Part shown: one piece after another, positions 1 through 9,326 of the stretch
Position numbering within the stretch: position 1 is the stretch's first letter
Layout: each line of letters opens with the position of its first letter
NCBI RefSeq assembly: GCF_016313185.1
Contig: NZ_CP066218.1
Location: 5,084,001 to 5,148,000 of the forward strand
DNA from: Mycolicibacterium baixiangningiae
GTDB lineage: Bacteria > Actinomycetota > Actinomycetes > Mycobacteriales > Mycobacteriaceae
Direction of reading: 5' to 3'
DNA: 64,000 nucleotides
Program-made: the position numbers and the translations under genes
Notes under the pieces: model-generated
What the model saw: only the letters and a program-made list of their open reading frames with translations
The model's database searches: none
Told to the model about the DNA's origin: nothing

Positions 1-779
1 ACGTCGATGTCGAAATTGTTTGCGACGTCGGAGAATTCGTTCGCGAGCGCGATGTTCACCGCACGGAAGGTGTTCTCGAGCAGTTTGGTCAGCTCGGCCG
101 CCTCGGGAGATGACACGTGGTGTATCGAGGCGGCGGACCGGATCAGCGTCTGCGTCGCGCGGGCGGCGCACTCCTCGGTCACGCCCCCGACGACGCGAGG
201 CGTCTCCTCCGGGAGGTGCGCCGGAGAACCCGGGTCGATCCGTTCCGGACTGAAGGCGACGAACACGTCGCGGCCGGCGACCAGACCGCGGCGCCGCAGG
301 GGTTCGACGAGCAGTTCGCGGGTGCAGCCGACATATGTGGTCGACGTCAGCACGATCGTCTGGCCCGGTCGCGCCGCCTCGACCGCGGTGGCGCACGCTG
401 CGCGCAGGGCGGTCAGGTCGGGAACGAGATGAGTGTCGACCGGGGTCGGCACACAGATCAGCACGGCATCGACCCCGGAGAGACCGGTGACCTCGGTGGT
501 GAGGGTGAGCAGATCCGTGTCGAGGAGCCGATCCAGGCTCACGAGTGTGTCCTCGAGCAGGTCGACCTGCCGGGATTTGATCGCCGCGATGCGCGATTCG
601 CTGATGTCGCAACCCAATACAGCGACGCCCGACTCGGCGAGGGCGACCGCGGTGGGCAGCCCGACATACCCCAGTCCGAGAATGCCGACGCTGTGAAGGG
701 GCTGCGCCGGCGCAACACCGTCGCCGACGGCGTCGGTCGTCATGTCGAGGAGGGCGGGAAGTGCGTAGGTGGTCGGCAT
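1..779 (-). CDS. UDP-sugar dehydrogenase (nucleotide-sugar dehydrogenase, WecC/UDP-ManNAc dehydrogenase type), 3' part cut off by window edge
   Basis: Enzymes of this family oxidise a UDP-hexose to the uronic acid with two NAD+, feeding surface polysaccharide synthesis in the cytosol. The visible 259 residues start with a Rossmann nucleotide-binding loop (GLGYVG at about 35-40) and continue through the ICVPTPVD, LTSTTYVG and SPERIDPG motifs of the family; the run TKLLENTFRAVNIALANEFS opens the central helical domain. The catalytic cysteine would lie beyond the left edge. Usual length is 400-440 residues. I chose the ATG at 779 because AAAGG lies 6 nt upstream of it; an in-frame ATG at 785 has almost no spacing from that site. 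The exact sugar substrate cannot be told from this fragment. No neighbour inside the window shares its direction closely; the nearest polysaccharide operons are 20 kb away. Confidence 0.88.
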   Translation of the reverse strand, partial: MPTTYALPALLDMTTDAVGDGVAPAQPLHSVGILGLGYVGLPTAVALAESGVAVLGCDISESRIAAIKSRQVDLLEDTLVSLDRLLDTDLLTLTTEVTGLSGVDAVLICVPTPVDTHLVPDLTALRAACATAVEAARPGQTIVLTSTTYVGCTRELLVEPLRRRGLVAGRDVFVAFSPERIDPGSPAHLPEETPRVVGGVTEECAARATQTLIRSAASIHHVSSPEAAELTKLLENTFRAVNIALANEFSDVANNFDID

Positions 780-785
780 TTTCAT

Positions 786-1511
786 CCTTTGGACGCCGTG
801 AACGGTGGGCAACCTCTTCAGGTCGCTGTCGGGGTGATCGGAGTGCTGGAGTACACCCGCGCACGACTGCTTCGAACGCATTGCAACCCCCTGAAGAAAC
901 CCCTGACCCGGCTCGACCTGAGATCCAGGTGAGCACATCCTTGCCACTTCCCTGAAACCTGTGGCTTGCGACGCGTGAGGGACGCTACCACCCGTCAATG
1001 GCACGGTCAAGCAATGCCACAAGGCTTTCTAAACATGGTTCTGGCCGTCGCCATCCACCGCGAGGTGACCTAGGTCACTGCCGCGCCTTTATCGGCATTG
1101 AGCTGGTACTTCATTGAGACCAGCTTGTGCCGTCGATATCGAATACCCTCGCCTATGCGAAAACTACGCGCACAGATGCGCAGTTTCAGCAAATTTCTAT
1201 TCAGATAGAGTCCCTGCTCAGAGCGTTGACCTGCAATTGCGTTAATTAGTTGCCAGTGGGGGCCGTGCAAACGCCGCGCCGGTACACCGACGTCCGGCAA
1301 GGGTGACGAGGGGCCCGCACATCGATCCGCAGGGTCGGGACGGGTGGCAGGCTTCGCGAGCGCTTCAGTGAGCGCGCAAAAGATGGTCCGGGGAGCAGGA
1401 CACCCGAAACGATGCGCCGTGATCGGCGCGGGGGACGTGCTTACCGCCGGCGTCGTTCAGGCCGTCGAGGCCCGTGACGTGTCAGCGGTTGAAATGCGGT
1501 GTGCGGCAGGC
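786..1511. other. long intergenic region without a convincing gene
   Basis: About 725 bp separate the start of the sugar dehydrogenase from the 3' end of the sulfotransferase-like gene. The middle (about 1060-1250) is clearly more AT-rich than its surroundings. I see a candidate promoter at its left end, but no reading frame with mycobacterial codon bias and no recognisable RNA gene. A 76-codon minus-strand frame at 1070-1300 is not supported by motifs or by a ribosome binding site. Confidence 0.6.
982..1010 (-). promoter_or_regulatory. candidate SigA-type promoter for the nucleotide-sugar dehydrogenase
   Basis: On the minus strand TTGACC (1010-1005) is followed, after a 17-bp spacer, by TAGCGT (987-982), which fits the mycobacterial -10 pattern TAnnnT. 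Transcription would begin near 975, leaving a leader of about 195 nt before the ATG at 779. Inferred from sequence only. Confidence 0.4.
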
Positions 1512-2657
1512 TCAGAGCCCTGCGAAGCGCTCCTTGACCTGTTCGGCGGTCAACCCGTAGTCGGCCAGCGAGTAGGTGTGTTTTGGCGCGCGGGGCCCCT
1601 TCTGACTGTCCGCGTGGCTGGTCTCCATCGCCTCTCTGGCGGCGTCGGTGTACGGCAACCCGAAGTGCCGGTAGATCCGCTCCACCTCGGCCACCGGATC
1701 GTTGATGAACTCGAAGTAGTCCAGGTCGTAGAACTGCGCGGGGTTGCGCTCGGCGCGTTCGGCGGTGAACCGCGCCAGCCCGCGGGACCAGGTCTCCATC
1801 GAGTCCTCGCCGATCTGCGCTCCCACGAACGTATTCGACCATCCCGCGGTGGTGTGCTGGGCCAGTGAGCACATCGACGCCATGATGGTCTCCGGCGGCC
1901 GGTGGCACTGCACGACCAACGCGTCCGGATAGGTGGCGAACAGCGCGTCCAGCGCGAACAAATGGCTGGGATTCTTGAGCACCCAACGCTTCTCGGCGTC
2001 GTCGAGGCCGATCAACTGCAGGTTGCGCCGGTGTCGCTGATACGGCTTCGTCCAGTCCTGCCGGGCCAACCACTGCGAATACGTCGGCACGTGGGCGAGC
2101 GTCTCGTAGGACACCGAGTGCAACGACTGCCGAAGCAGCTGCCAGCACTCCTCGACCTCGTCGGCGGTCATGTAGTGCAGCCCCGTGTAATCGGGATTCT
2201 CCTCGTGCGCCTTGGTGAACTGCGCGTCGAGCTGTTGGAAAACCGGGTTCTGCGACCAGGTTTCGCGGGGTGGCCGCGGCTGCGGGAACTCGGCCAGCCA
2301 CAGCTCGAGGCCCTGGTGACCCGGGTCGGCGGCCAACAGCCGGTGCAGTGCCGTGGTGCCGGTGCGGGGCAGCCCGGTCACGAAGATGGGCTTCTCGATC
2401 GCGACGTCGGCGTGCTGCGGATACTGCTTGAACGCCGCCTCGGACACCAGCCGGGCCACCAGCGCGTTGCGCAGGAAGAATCGCGACATCTTGCTGCCGA
2501 TCTCGGTGAGATCGGCGTCGCGGGCGTACGAGTCGAGCAGTACGCCGAGCGCCTCTCGGTAGTTGTCGTCGTCGATGCCGAAATCGTCGAGCCCGCACGC
2601 CTTGACCGCCGACGCGTGCAGATCCTCGACCGTCCCCACATTGGTGCGCGTGCTCAC
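1512..2657 (-). CDS. sulfotransferase-family protein (Rv3529c homologue)
   Basis: A predicted PAPS-dependent sulfotransferase-fold protein of 381 residues. The 5'-phosphosulfate loop is visible as GLPRTGTT at about 95-102, followed by a helix (ALHRLLA), and a later VLKNPSHLFALDALFATYPDA segment matches the 3'-phosphate binding region of this family. The start is GTG at 2657 with GGGAG 7 nt upstream; a longer frame to 2780 would run into the preceding SDR gene. It is the last gene of a three-gene minus-strand run equivalent to Rv3531c-Rv3530c-Rv3529c in M. tuberculosis, which sits at the edge of the sterol regulon. The acceptor is unknown, and sulfation has not been shown for this subgroup as far as I know. 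Confidence 0.85.
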   Translation of the reverse strand: MSTRTNVGTVEDLHASAVKACGLDDFGIDDDNYREALGVLLDSYARDADLTEIGSKMSRFFLRNALVARLVSEAAFKQYPQHADVAIEKPIFVTGLPRTGTTALHRLLAADPGHQGLELWLAEFPQPRPPRETWSQNPVFQQLDAQFTKAHEENPDYTGLHYMTADEVEECWQLLRQSLHSVSYETLAHVPTYSQWLARQDWTKPYQRHRRNLQLIGLDDAEKRWVLKNPSHLFALDALFATYPDALVVQCHRPPETIMASMCSLAQHTTAGWSNTFVGAQIGEDSMETWSRGLARFTAERAERNPAQFYDLDYFEFINDPVAEVERIYRHFGLPYTDAAREAMETSHADSQKGPRAPKHTYSLADYGLTAEQVKERFAGL

Positions 2658-2727
2658 TGCTCGACTCCCGCTCGCTCCGGTCCTCGCTCGTGCCTCGCTG
2701 CGATCCTCACTCGCGCTCGTCTTCGCG
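2658..2727. repeat. short iterated GCGAG/GAGCGAGGA-type intergenic repeat
   Basis: The spacer between the sulfotransferase-like gene and the SDR gene is built from degenerate repeats of the unit GAGCGAGGA on the minus strand, including GCGAGGACCGGAGCGAG. Similar purine-rich spacer sequence occurs in other mycobacterial intergenic gaps. It also carries the ribosome binding site of the downstream gene. Confidence 0.45.
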
Positions 2728-3510
2728 TCACGCCTTGTACTCCCCGCAGTTGACGTCCAGGGTCTGCCCGGTGATCCCACTGGACAGGTCGCTGGCCATG
2801 AACAGGATCGCCGACGCGACCTCGTCCTCGGTGGGTAACCGCTTGAGATCGGACGCCGCAGCGGTCGCCTGGTAGATGTCGTCGACGGTCGTCCCGTACT
2901 TGCCGGCCTGGTGGTTGAAGTAGCTCTTCAGCGTGTCACCCCAGATGTAGCCCGGCACCACCGAATTCACCCGGATGCCCTGGTCGCCGAGTTCGGTGGC
3001 CAGGGACTGCGACATCGCCAGCAGCGCGGATTTCGCCATCTTGTAGGCGCCGTATTTCGCCTGCGAGTGACGGATGACCATCGAGTTCACGTTCACGACC
3101 GCGCCGTTGGCATCGGCCAGCGCGGGCGTGAAACCCTGGGTCAGCCGTAGCGCCCCGAGCACGGTCAGCTCGATCGCCTCACGGATGTGCTCGAACGTGG
3201 TGTTCGCCAGCGGTTTCATCGACGGAACCCGGAACGCGTTGTTGATCAGCACGTCGACTTTGCCGTAGGCCTCCAGCGACCGCTCCACGAGGTTCGCGAC
3301 CTGCGCGTCGTCGGTGATGTCCGTGCCGACAGACACCGCCCGTCTTCCCAGACCGATGACCTGTTCGGCGACGTCGTCGAGGCGTTCCACCGTGCGCGCG
3401 GCCAGCACCAGGTCGGCGCCGGCTTCGGCACAGCGCCGCGCGAGGGTCGTGCCCAGCGCGGGCCCGACACCGCTGATGACCACGACCTTGCCGTCGAGCA
3501 ACCCGGCCAT
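2728..3510 (-). CDS. short-chain dehydrogenase/reductase (Rv3530c homologue)
   Basis: A 260-residue classical SDR, presumed NAD(P)-dependent oxidoreductase acting on a hydroxyl or keto group. The cofactor loop reads SGVGPALG (about 13-20) in place of the usual TGxxxGxG. NNAF (90-93) replaces NNAG, and the catalytic centre is Ser143 with Tyr156-Lys160 (YKMAK). A typical SDR C-terminus (VVPGYIWG, then SSGITGQTLDVNCG) is present. The ATG at 3510 follows the stop of the upstream gene after 1 nt, so the two are probably translationally coupled. The sterol-regulon context suggests a steroid or acyl-CoA substrate, which is inference. Confidence 0.9.
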   Translation of the reverse strand: MAGLLDGKVVVISGVGPALGTTLARRCAEAGADLVLAARTVERLDDVAEQVIGLGRRAVSVGTDITDDAQVANLVERSLEAYGKVDVLINNAFRVPSMKPLANTTFEHIREAIELTVLGALRLTQGFTPALADANGAVVNVNSMVIRHSQAKYGAYKMAKSALLAMSQSLATELGDQGIRVNSVVPGYIWGDTLKSYFNHQAGKYGTTVDDIYQATAAASDLKRLPTEDEVASAILFMASDLSSGITGQTLDVNCGEYKA

Positions 3511-3511
3511 G

Positions 3512-4639
3512 TCAGCCCACCATCCTGTTCTGGATCTGCTGTTGGCGCAGCGCGATCCGCGCCTGCCAGTCCGCATCGGAGATCTTGTTCGTTTCGTAGT
3601 GCGGTAGAGCGGCCGCCACCTCCTCGATGTCGACGACGTCGACCGTCGGGCCGTCGGCCTCGGTCAGCGCCCGGGACAGCCGCTGCCAGCGGAACTGCAG
3701 GTAACCCCTGCGGTGGCCCAGGGTTTCACACCAATTCGTCACTCCCGGGTTGGCGTCGGACACCACGATGCGGATCTTGCCGTCCGGATCGGCCTGTGCC
3801 TGAGTGCCGTTCAGTGACGTCTGATGGTTGATGTAGTCCAGCGAGATGTACCAGAGGCTGCCCAGCTGGAAGCCGAGGTATGGCGCGTCGCTGACCGGCA
3901 GCGTGATGATCATCGCCTGGTCGGGAGTCAGGTCGAAATGCCCCACCGACGAGTACTGGGTAGCCAGGCCGCCCGGCGTGAGCCGTGGGGGGACCATCGT
4001 GTTCACCGGCAGCGTGTTGTAGAACCACTGCGGAAACTGCAGCCACGTCTTGACCCGCTGCACCAGCTGTTTGCCTGCGACGGCGTACCGCTTCTCGATG
4101 AGCTCCCTGGTCAGCGGCGGCGGTGCGGTGCCCGCGGTGTCGGTCCGCGCGATGCTGATGTAGCCGCGCTGCGCCGACCAGTCGTTGAAGACCTCGCGGA
4201 CGACCAGCTGCGACGGACTGCTCGGCGTCACCCGCCACTCGTAGATGCCGTCCGCGGCGATGTCGAGCTCGCGGTCGTCGAACGCGGCCTGGCTCGGCGG
4301 AACGTTGTCGTCGGTGTACTCCCCGCCGAGCAGCTGGAAGGCCAGGTCGGTGGCGGTGCCCCGCTTGCCGGTGACGACGTACTCGTGACCGGCGTGCACG
4401 CGCGTGCCGAAGTACAGCGCGTCCGGGTTGTCGAGGCCCATCTTCGTGAACGGACCCGTGCCCGACTGCATGAACGGGTGGTCACGGTCGTAGTCGAACG
4501 CCAGGTGCGTGCAGGCGGCGATGCCCCCGGCCAGGTATTGCAGACCCTCGAGCAGGTCGGCCTCCGACTCGATGAACGGTGCTTGCGTGACGAGGTGTTC
4601 GGCTTCGGCGATCGCGTCGGTCAGCGGCTGCGAGTACAC
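3512..4639 (-). CDS. conserved hypothetical protein of the sterol region (Rv3531c homologue)
   Basis: A 375-residue protein without a catalytic motif that I recognise. Its gene order and position match Rv3531c, first gene of the Rv3531c-Rv3529c unit. The C-terminal half (from about residue 215) contains VGHFDLTPDQAMIITLP and YLGFQLGSLWYISLDYINHQ, resembling DUF1214-like beta-rich domains that are found duplicated in some mycobacterial proteins. No signal peptide or membrane segment is evident. The start is GTG at 4639 with GGGG just upstream, and a perfect palindromic KstR-type box lies 10 bp further. That places expression under sterol control; the biochemical role is unknown. Confidence 0.82.
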   Translation of the reverse strand: MYSQPLTDAIAEAEHLVTQAPFIESEADLLEGLQYLAGGIAACTHLAFDYDRDHPFMQSGTGPFTKMGLDNPDALYFGTRVHAGHEYVVTGKRGTATDLAFQLLGGEYTDDNVPPSQAAFDDRELDIAADGIYEWRVTPSSPSQLVVREVFNDWSAQRGYISIARTDTAGTAPPPLTRELIEKRYAVAGKQLVQRVKTWLQFPQWFYNTLPVNTMVPPRLTPGGLATQYSSVGHFDLTPDQAMIITLPVSDAPYLGFQLGSLWYISLDYINHQTSLNGTQAQADPDGKIRIVVSDANPGVTNWCETLGHRRGYLQFRWQRLSRALTEADGPTVDVVDIEEVAAALPHYETNKISDADWQARIALRQQQIQNRMVG

Positions 4640-4648
4640 GCCCCGAAA

Positions 4649-4664
4649 CTAGAACGCGTTCTAG
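4649..4664. promoter_or_regulatory. KstR-type operator (perfect palindrome)
   Basis: CTAGAACGCGTTCTAG is a perfect 16-bp inverted repeat containing the KstR core AACnnGTT. It lies between the divergent Rv3531c-like gene and the IclR-family gene, 10 bp from the former's start codon. KstR is the TetR-type sterol repressor of mycobacteria, released by 3-oxo-cholestenoyl-CoA. Confidence 0.85.
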
Positions 4665-4724
4665 CCGTAGTCAATATACTGACCGAGCTGGTCCAAATAT
4701 GGAACGGAAAGGTAGCGTGCCGGC

Positions 4725-5633
4725 ATGGCCACCACCGAGTCGTCATCCGGCCGCCCGTCTCCGCCGACGGAGCGGGTCGTGGGCATTCTCGACTTCCTGG
4801 CCGGCCACCCCGACCAGCGCTTCGGCGTCTCGGAACTCGCCCGCAGGGTCGGGTTGAGCAAGCCGACGTGCCTGGGCATCGTCACCTCGCTGTCCGACGC
4901 GGGCTATCTGGTGCGCGATGCGACGGACAAGACGTACCGGCTGGGCCCGTCGCTGATCACGCTCGGGCACAAGGCGCAGGAGTCGATGCGCGTCAGCCCG
5001 GCCGCTCGCGAGGAGCTGCGCCGACTGTCAGCCCGCTTCGGGGTGACGGCCGCGCTGTCGGGGGTCATCGACGACCGGATCACGCTGCTGGACCTCGTCG
5101 CACCCGCCGGCGCCCGGCCCGGTGTCGAGGTGGGCCAGAGCTACCCGTTCGCACCGCCGGTCGGGCTGATGTTCGTGCTGTGGGACGACGAGGCGGTCCA
5201 GGCGTGGCTGTCCAAGGAGCCGACGCTGCCGCTGCGCACCGACACCGACCGGCTGAACCGGGTGATCGCCGAGTGCCGCGCCGACGGATACCTTGTCGAG
5301 CGGCTGACGCCGGGAGGCCGGAGGCTGTATGCGTTGATGGCCGGCATGTCGACGACCCTGCCCGACGAGTTGCGCGCGCTGCTCGGCGAATTGGTGTCCG
5401 ATATCGGTGAGCGTGTGTACCTGCGCGCCGGGGACTCCCCCGGGCGCAAACGCCACGACATCAGCGTCATCTCCGCACCTGTGTACGACCACTATCAGCG
5501 TCAGGCGATGGTCGCCTCGATGCACATCGGAACGTCGTTGACCGACAACGAGATCGGCGTGCGGGCACGGGCGCTGGTGGCTACCGCCGACGCGGTCACG
5601 CTGCAGCTCGGCGGGTCCAGACCGCAGTGGTGA
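4725..5633 (+). CDS. IclR-family transcriptional regulator
   Basis: A 302-residue DNA-binding regulator. The N-terminal winged helix-turn-helix spans about 16-75 (RVVGILDFLAGH, then VSELARRVGLSKPTCLGIVTSL), followed by the linker helix and the IclR effector domain (about 90-270), which in this family binds small organic acids or aromatic metabolites. The ATG at 4725 follows a GGAAAGG site by about 12 nt. The gene is divergent from the Rv3531c homologue across an 85-bp spacer containing the KstR box, so either regulator could affect both genes. M. tuberculosis has PPE61 and PPE62 in this neighbourhood instead, so the gene is an accessory insertion there. The ligand is unknown. Confidence 0.92.
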   Translation: MATTESSSGRPSPPTERVVGILDFLAGHPDQRFGVSELARRVGLSKPTCLGIVTSLSDAGYLVRDATDKTYRLGPSLITLGHKAQESMRVSPAAREELRRLSARFGVTAALSGVIDDRITLLDLVAPAGARPGVEVGQSYPFAPPVGLMFVLWDDEAVQAWLSKEPTLPLRTDTDRLNRVIAECRADGYLVERLTPGGRRLYALMAGMSTTLPDELRALLGELVSDIGERVYLRAGDSPGRKRHDISVISAPVYDHYQRQAMVASMHIGTSLTDNEIGVRARALVATADAVTLQLGGSRPQW

Positions 5634-5642
5634 GCCGGACCG

Positions 5643-7730
5643 TCAGCTGACGGCGGCCAGCGCGAACGGCAGCACCTCGGGCGCACCCGCGGCACGGACC
5701 ACCCGCGCCGCCATCGTCAGCGTCCATCCGGTGTCGGCGAGATCGTCGACCAGCAGCACCGGCCCGGTCACCCCGTCGAGAGCCGGCTTTTCCCACGAAT
5801 CCTGGAGCGCTGCCACCCGATACGCGGAGTTCGCCGCCGTCACCGGACGCCGGTCCGGCCGGTACTGCAGCGTGCCGAGGTCGGTGAGCCTGCCGAGTTC
5901 AGCGAGCCGGGACGCCAACGAGCGGATGAGCACCGGGTGGGTGTCGGAGTCCATCGCGAGCACCGCGACCGGACGCGTCTGCCACTCCCAGGCCGCCAAC
6001 ACGTCGATGGCGGCGCGCACCATGTCCTCGGAGACCTCGCCGTCGGGTTCGTCGAGCACCGCGCGCAACCGGGCACCCCAGCCCAGATCGGTCAGCCTGC
6101 CGATCACCCGGCCTGTCGCGGGACCGTCGTTGATGCGTCCGCTCAGATCCAGGCCCAGCTTCGTCAGGCCCGACGGCCACTGCTTTCGGGCGCTGAGCTC
6201 GACGCCGGGACGCATCAGTCTGCGGCGGGTGTCCTCGGCCGCGGCGGTGTCGACGTCCGCGGACAGGCGGGTGCCGGTGCAGTTGTCGCATCGCCCGCAG
6301 CGGTCACCTTCACGCAATTCGGGGTCGTCGAGCTGACGGCGCAGGAAAGCCATGCGGCAGCCGTCGGTGCTCTGGTAGTCGAGCATGGCCTGCTGTTCGC
6401 GTCGCCGCGCCTCGTCGAGTTTGCGGTAGCGCGCCTCGTCGTAGCTCCACGGCTGACCGGTGCTCACCCACCCGCCCTTCACCCGCCGCACCGCGCCGTC
6501 GACGTCGAGGACCTTGAGCACCATCTCCAGGCGGCTGCGGTTGAGGTCGACGAGCGGTTCGAGCGCCGGGGTGGACTGCGGCCGGTCCGTCTCTAGGGCG
6601 CCGATCACGTTGCGCACCATGGGTTCCGACGGGAAGGCCACCGACGCGAAATAGCGCCACACCTCCTGGTCCTCGCGGCCGGGCAGCAGGACCACCTCGG
6701 CGCTCGACGTGGCGCGCCCGGCACGGCCGACCTGCTGGTAGTAGGCGATCGGTGAGGACGGCGCACCGAGGTGGACCACGAAGCCGAGGTCGGGTTTGTC
6801 GAACCCCATACCCAGCGCGGACGTCGCGACCAGCGCCTTGACCCGGTTGGCCAGCAGGTCGGCCTCGAGTTGTTCCCGTTCGGTCGGGTCGGTGGAACCC
6901 GTGTAGGCGGCGACGGTGTGGCCGTGTTCGCGCAGCAGCGCGGCGATGTCATGAGCCTGGGCGACGGTGAGGGTGTAGACGATGCCCGACCCCGGCAGGT
7001 CGCCGAGATGGCCGGCGATCCACGCGGCGCGCTGGGCCGGGTTACCCGCCTGGACAACCGACAGCCGCAGCGATTCGCGGTCCAGTCCGCCGCGCAGCAC
7101 CAGGGTGTCGCGACCGCCCACCCCGAGTTGGCTCGCCACGTCGTCGACGACCCGGTCGTTGGCGGTGGCCGTGGTCGCCAGGACCGGGATGTCCTGCCCC
7201 AGCTCCCCGATCAGCGTGCGGATGCGCCGGTAGTCGGGGCGGAAGTCGTGGCCCCAGTCCGATACGCAGTGCGCTTCGTCCACCACGACCAGACCGGCGT
7301 CCGCGGCCAGCGCGGGCAGCACACTGTCACGGAAGTCGGGGTTGTTGAGCCGCTCGGGGCTGACCAGAAGGACGTCGAGGTCGCCCCGCTGCACCCGGCC
7401 GTGGATGTCCTGCCACTCGGCGACGTTGCCCGAGTTGATGGTGGCGGCCCGCACGCCGGCGCGCTCGGCGGCGGCGACCTGGTTGCGCATCAACGCCAGC
7501 AGCGGCGAGACGATCACCGTCGGTCCGCGGCCGGCGGCCCGCAGCAGTTTGGCGGAGATGAAGTAGACCGCCGACTTACCCCATCCAGTGCGCTGCACGA
7601 CGAGCGCCTGGCGGCGGTGGAGCACCAGCGCCTCGATCGCGGTCCACTGGTCGTCGCGCAGGGTGGCCTGCGGGCCGGCGAGCTGTTCGAGCAGCGCCTG
7701 GGCGTCATCACGGGTCGGCATGGGACCCAT
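5643..7730 (-). CDS. RecQ-like ATP-dependent DNA helicase with C-terminal phosphoribosyltransferase-like domain
   Basis: A 695-residue superfamily 2 helicase. Motif I is TGWGKS (48-53) and motif II is DEAH (151-154) within [17 protein letters not shown], the RecQ signature; motif III (ATTATA), motif V ([10 protein letters not shown]) and motif VI ([10 protein letters not shown]) follow. A four-cysteine RecQ zinc site appears in GCRM and CGRCDNC near residue 450-480. The last 40 residues carry [13 protein letters not shown], which fits the PRPP-binding loop of type I phosphoribosyltransferases, so a PRTase-like domain replaces the usual winged-helix/HRDC end. The role is probably DNA repair or recombination. 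It converges on the IclR gene with a 9-bp gap. Start choice between ATG 7730 and 7721 is open. Confidence 0.9.
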   Translation of the reverse strand: MGPMPTRDDAQALLEQLAGPQATLRDDQWTAIEALVLHRRQALVVQRTGWGKSAVYFISAKLLRAAGRGPTVIVSPLLALMRNQVAAAERAGVRAATINSGNVAEWQDIHGRVQRGDLDVLLVSPERLNNPDFRDSVLPALAADAGLVVVDEAHCVSDWGHDFRPDYRRIRTLIGELGQDIPVLATTATANDRVVDDVASQLGVGGRDTLVLRGGLDRESLRLSVVQAGNPAQRAAWIAGHLGDLPGSGIVYTLTVAQAHDIAALLREHGHTVAAYTGSTDPTEREQLEADLLANRVKALVATSALGMGFDKPDLGFVVHLGAPSSPIAYYQQVGRAGRATSSAEVVLLPGREDQEVWRYFASVAFPSEPMVRNVIGALETDRPQSTPALEPLVDLNRSRLEMVLKVLDVDGAVRRVKGGWVSTGQPWSYDEARYRKLDEARRREQQAMLDYQSTDGCRMAFLRRQLDDPELREGDRCGRCDNCTGTRLSADVDTAAAEDTRRRLMRPGVELSARKQWPSGLTKLGLDLSGRINDGPATGRVIGRLTDLGWGARLRAVLDEPDGEVSEDMVRAAIDVLAAWEWQTRPVAVLAMDSDTHPVLIRSLASRLAELGRLTDLGTLQYRPDRRPVTAANSAYRVAALQDSWEKPALDGVTGPVLLVDDLADTGWTLTMAARVVRAAGAPEVLPFALAAVS

Positions 7731-7748
7731 CGTGCCGGGTGGGTCCGA

Positions 7749-8456
7749 CTATTGGATGACCAGCCAGACGGCCGCGAAGTGGCAGAGCGCCCCGGCCGCG
7801 GTGAACGCGTGGAAGAACTCGTGGTGGGCGAAGGTGCCCGGCCACGGGTTCGGCCAGCGCATGCCGTAGAAGATGGCGCCGATGTTGTAGAGGATCGCGC
7901 CTGCGACGAGCAGGGCCACGACGGTGAACCCGGCGCCGATCAGCAGCGCTTCGGCGAACAGGACCGCCACGTAGCCGAGCATCAGATAAAGGGGTACGCC
8001 CACCCAGCGGGGCGCCGACGGCCAGAGCATCTTGAGCGTGACACCGGCCGCGGCGCCCGTCCACATGATGACCAGTGCCTGCGTCCCGATGCCCGGCGGC
8101 AACGCCAGCACCGCGAACGGCGTGTACGTGGCCGCGATGAACACGAAGATCAGCGAGTGGTCGGCGCGCATCATCCACTTCTCGGCCGACGGCGAGGACC
8201 ACCGCACGCGGTGATACGCCGCGCTGACGCTGAACATGGCGATGATCGCGATCACGTAGATCAGTGCAGCCCACCCGGCCCGTGACGAACCCGTCCCCAT
8301 CCATGCCACCGGGACCAGCGCCGCGCCCGCCACGACGGCGGCGGCGGCCGAGACGAGATGGATCAAACCCCGTGCCCGCGGTCGGCAGATCAGCTCCTCG
8401 GCCGGATCGGCCTGGATGTCGATCGCAACCTCCCGGCCAGGCGGGTCGGTGATCAC
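7749..8456 (-). CDS. hemolysin III / PAQR-family integral membrane protein
   Basis: A protein of about 235 residues with seven predicted hydrophobic segments, matching the YqfA/HlyIII branch of the PAQR superfamily. Diagnostic residues are visible: SAAYHR after the second segment, WMMRADHSLIFVFIAATYTP, and the terminal metal-binding HHEFFHAFTAAGALCHF. Such proteins sit in the cytoplasmic membrane and are suspected metal-dependent hydrolases; haemolysis is not established for most members. I chose GTG 8456 (after GGGGA); a longer frame to 8525 begins with non-hydrophobic residues lacking family similarity. Confidence 0.88.
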   Translation of the reverse strand: MITDPPGREVAIDIQADPAEELICRPRARGLIHLVSAAAAVVAGAALVPVAWMGTGSSRAGWAALIYVIAIIAMFSVSAAYHRVRWSSPSAEKWMMRADHSLIFVFIAATYTPFAVLALPPGIGTQALVIMWTGAAAGVTLKMLWPSAPRWVGVPLYLMLGYVAVLFAEALLIGAGFTVVALLVAGAILYNIGAIFYGMRWPNPWPGTFAHHEFFHAFTAAGALCHFAAVWLVIQ

Positions 8457-8684
8457 GGATTCCCCATGACACGCGTTCGGTCGTTCAGAACATCTCCGAT
8501 ATCGCGGGTGTTGCCGGGCCCCCATCCGGCCTGTCGCCGGGGACGGCGGCAGCGGAGCACAGCATACCGGCGCGATGCGCCGTCACCGCGCCGCACCGCC
8601 GAGGACGGTCAACTCGGACCGGCGTCACGTGGCCGCCCCACAGGCCGACGTTTGCTGCGGGATCGCTTCTCTATCGTCGGAGCC

Positions 8685-9326
8685 ATGGATGTCACGACGG
8701 TCGCGAGCGAGGCCCAGCAGATCGGAGGAGTGGCCGGGTGGGCGGTCGAGATGATGGAGCGGCTCGGCGGGTTCGGCGCCGGCGTCGCGATCGCCGCCGA
8801 GAACCTGTTCCCCCCGATCCCGAGTGAGGTCGTCCTGCCGCTGGCCGGCTTTGCCGCGGCCCGCGGTGACATGACGGTGCTCGAAGCGATCATCTGGACC
8901 ACTGCGGGTTCGGTCGTCGGCGCCATGCTGCTCTACCTCGCGGGCGTCGCGTTCGGACGCGACCGGGTCTACCGGCTGGCCGAGCGGATTCCGCTGTTCT
9001 CCGCCGACGACCTGGCGACAAGCGAGGCCTGGTTCCACCGCCACGGAACCAAGGCGGTGCTGTTCGGGCGCATGGTTCCCGTTGTGCGCAGCCTGGTTTC
9101 GGTGCCTGCCGGACTGCAGCGCATGCCGATCATCCGGTTCATCGCGCTCACCGCAGCCGGCAGCGCGGTGTGGAACACCCTGCTGATACTGGCCGGCTAC
9201 CACCTGGGCGTACGGTGGGAAACCGTGTCCGACTGGCTGTCCCGCTATCAACTCGTCGTCTTCACGGCGGTCGGGGTGGCGGTCGCCGTGTGGCTGGTCC
9301 GGCGGATGCGCGCCCGATCCGCCTAA
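8685..9326 (+). CDS. DedA-family membrane protein
   Basis: A 213-residue membrane protein of the DedA/SNARE-associated family. Family signatures are clear: [18 protein letters not shown] in the N-terminal re-entrant region and [17 protein letters not shown] in the second, with a C-terminal transmembrane helix and a basic tail (VRRMRARSA). Members are proposed to flip polyprenyl-phosphate or phosphatidylethanolamine carriers, which would recycle lipid carrier for envelope polymers. It converges on hsaF, with the two stop regions overlapping by 4 bp. Confidence 0.92.
   Translation: MDVTTVASEAQQIGGVAGWAVEMMERLGGFGAGVAIAAENLFPPIPSEVVLPLAGFAAARGDMTVLEAIIWTTAGSVVGAMLLYLAGVAFGRDRVYRLAERIPLFSADDLATSEAWFHRHGTKAVLFGRMVPVVRSLVSVPAGLQRMPIIRFIALTAAGSAVWNTLLILAGYHLGVRWETVSDWLSRYQLVVFTAVGVAVAVWLVRRMRARSA

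Noticed and set aside
1070-1300. 76-codon minus-strand frame in the left intergenic region
   Set aside because: No ribosome binding site, no family resemblance, AT-rich codon use unlike the neighbours.
3824-5410. 528-codon plus-strand open frame across the Rv3531c-like and IclR genes
   Set aside because: It is antisense to one gene and out of frame with the other, Arg/Gly-rich without motifs, as expected for shadow frames in high-GC DNA.
6771-8285. 504-codon plus-strand frame antisense to RecQ and the hemolysin III gene
   Set aside because: Composition is His/Arg/Asp/Gly-rich with no domain; the minus-strand genes have clear motifs.
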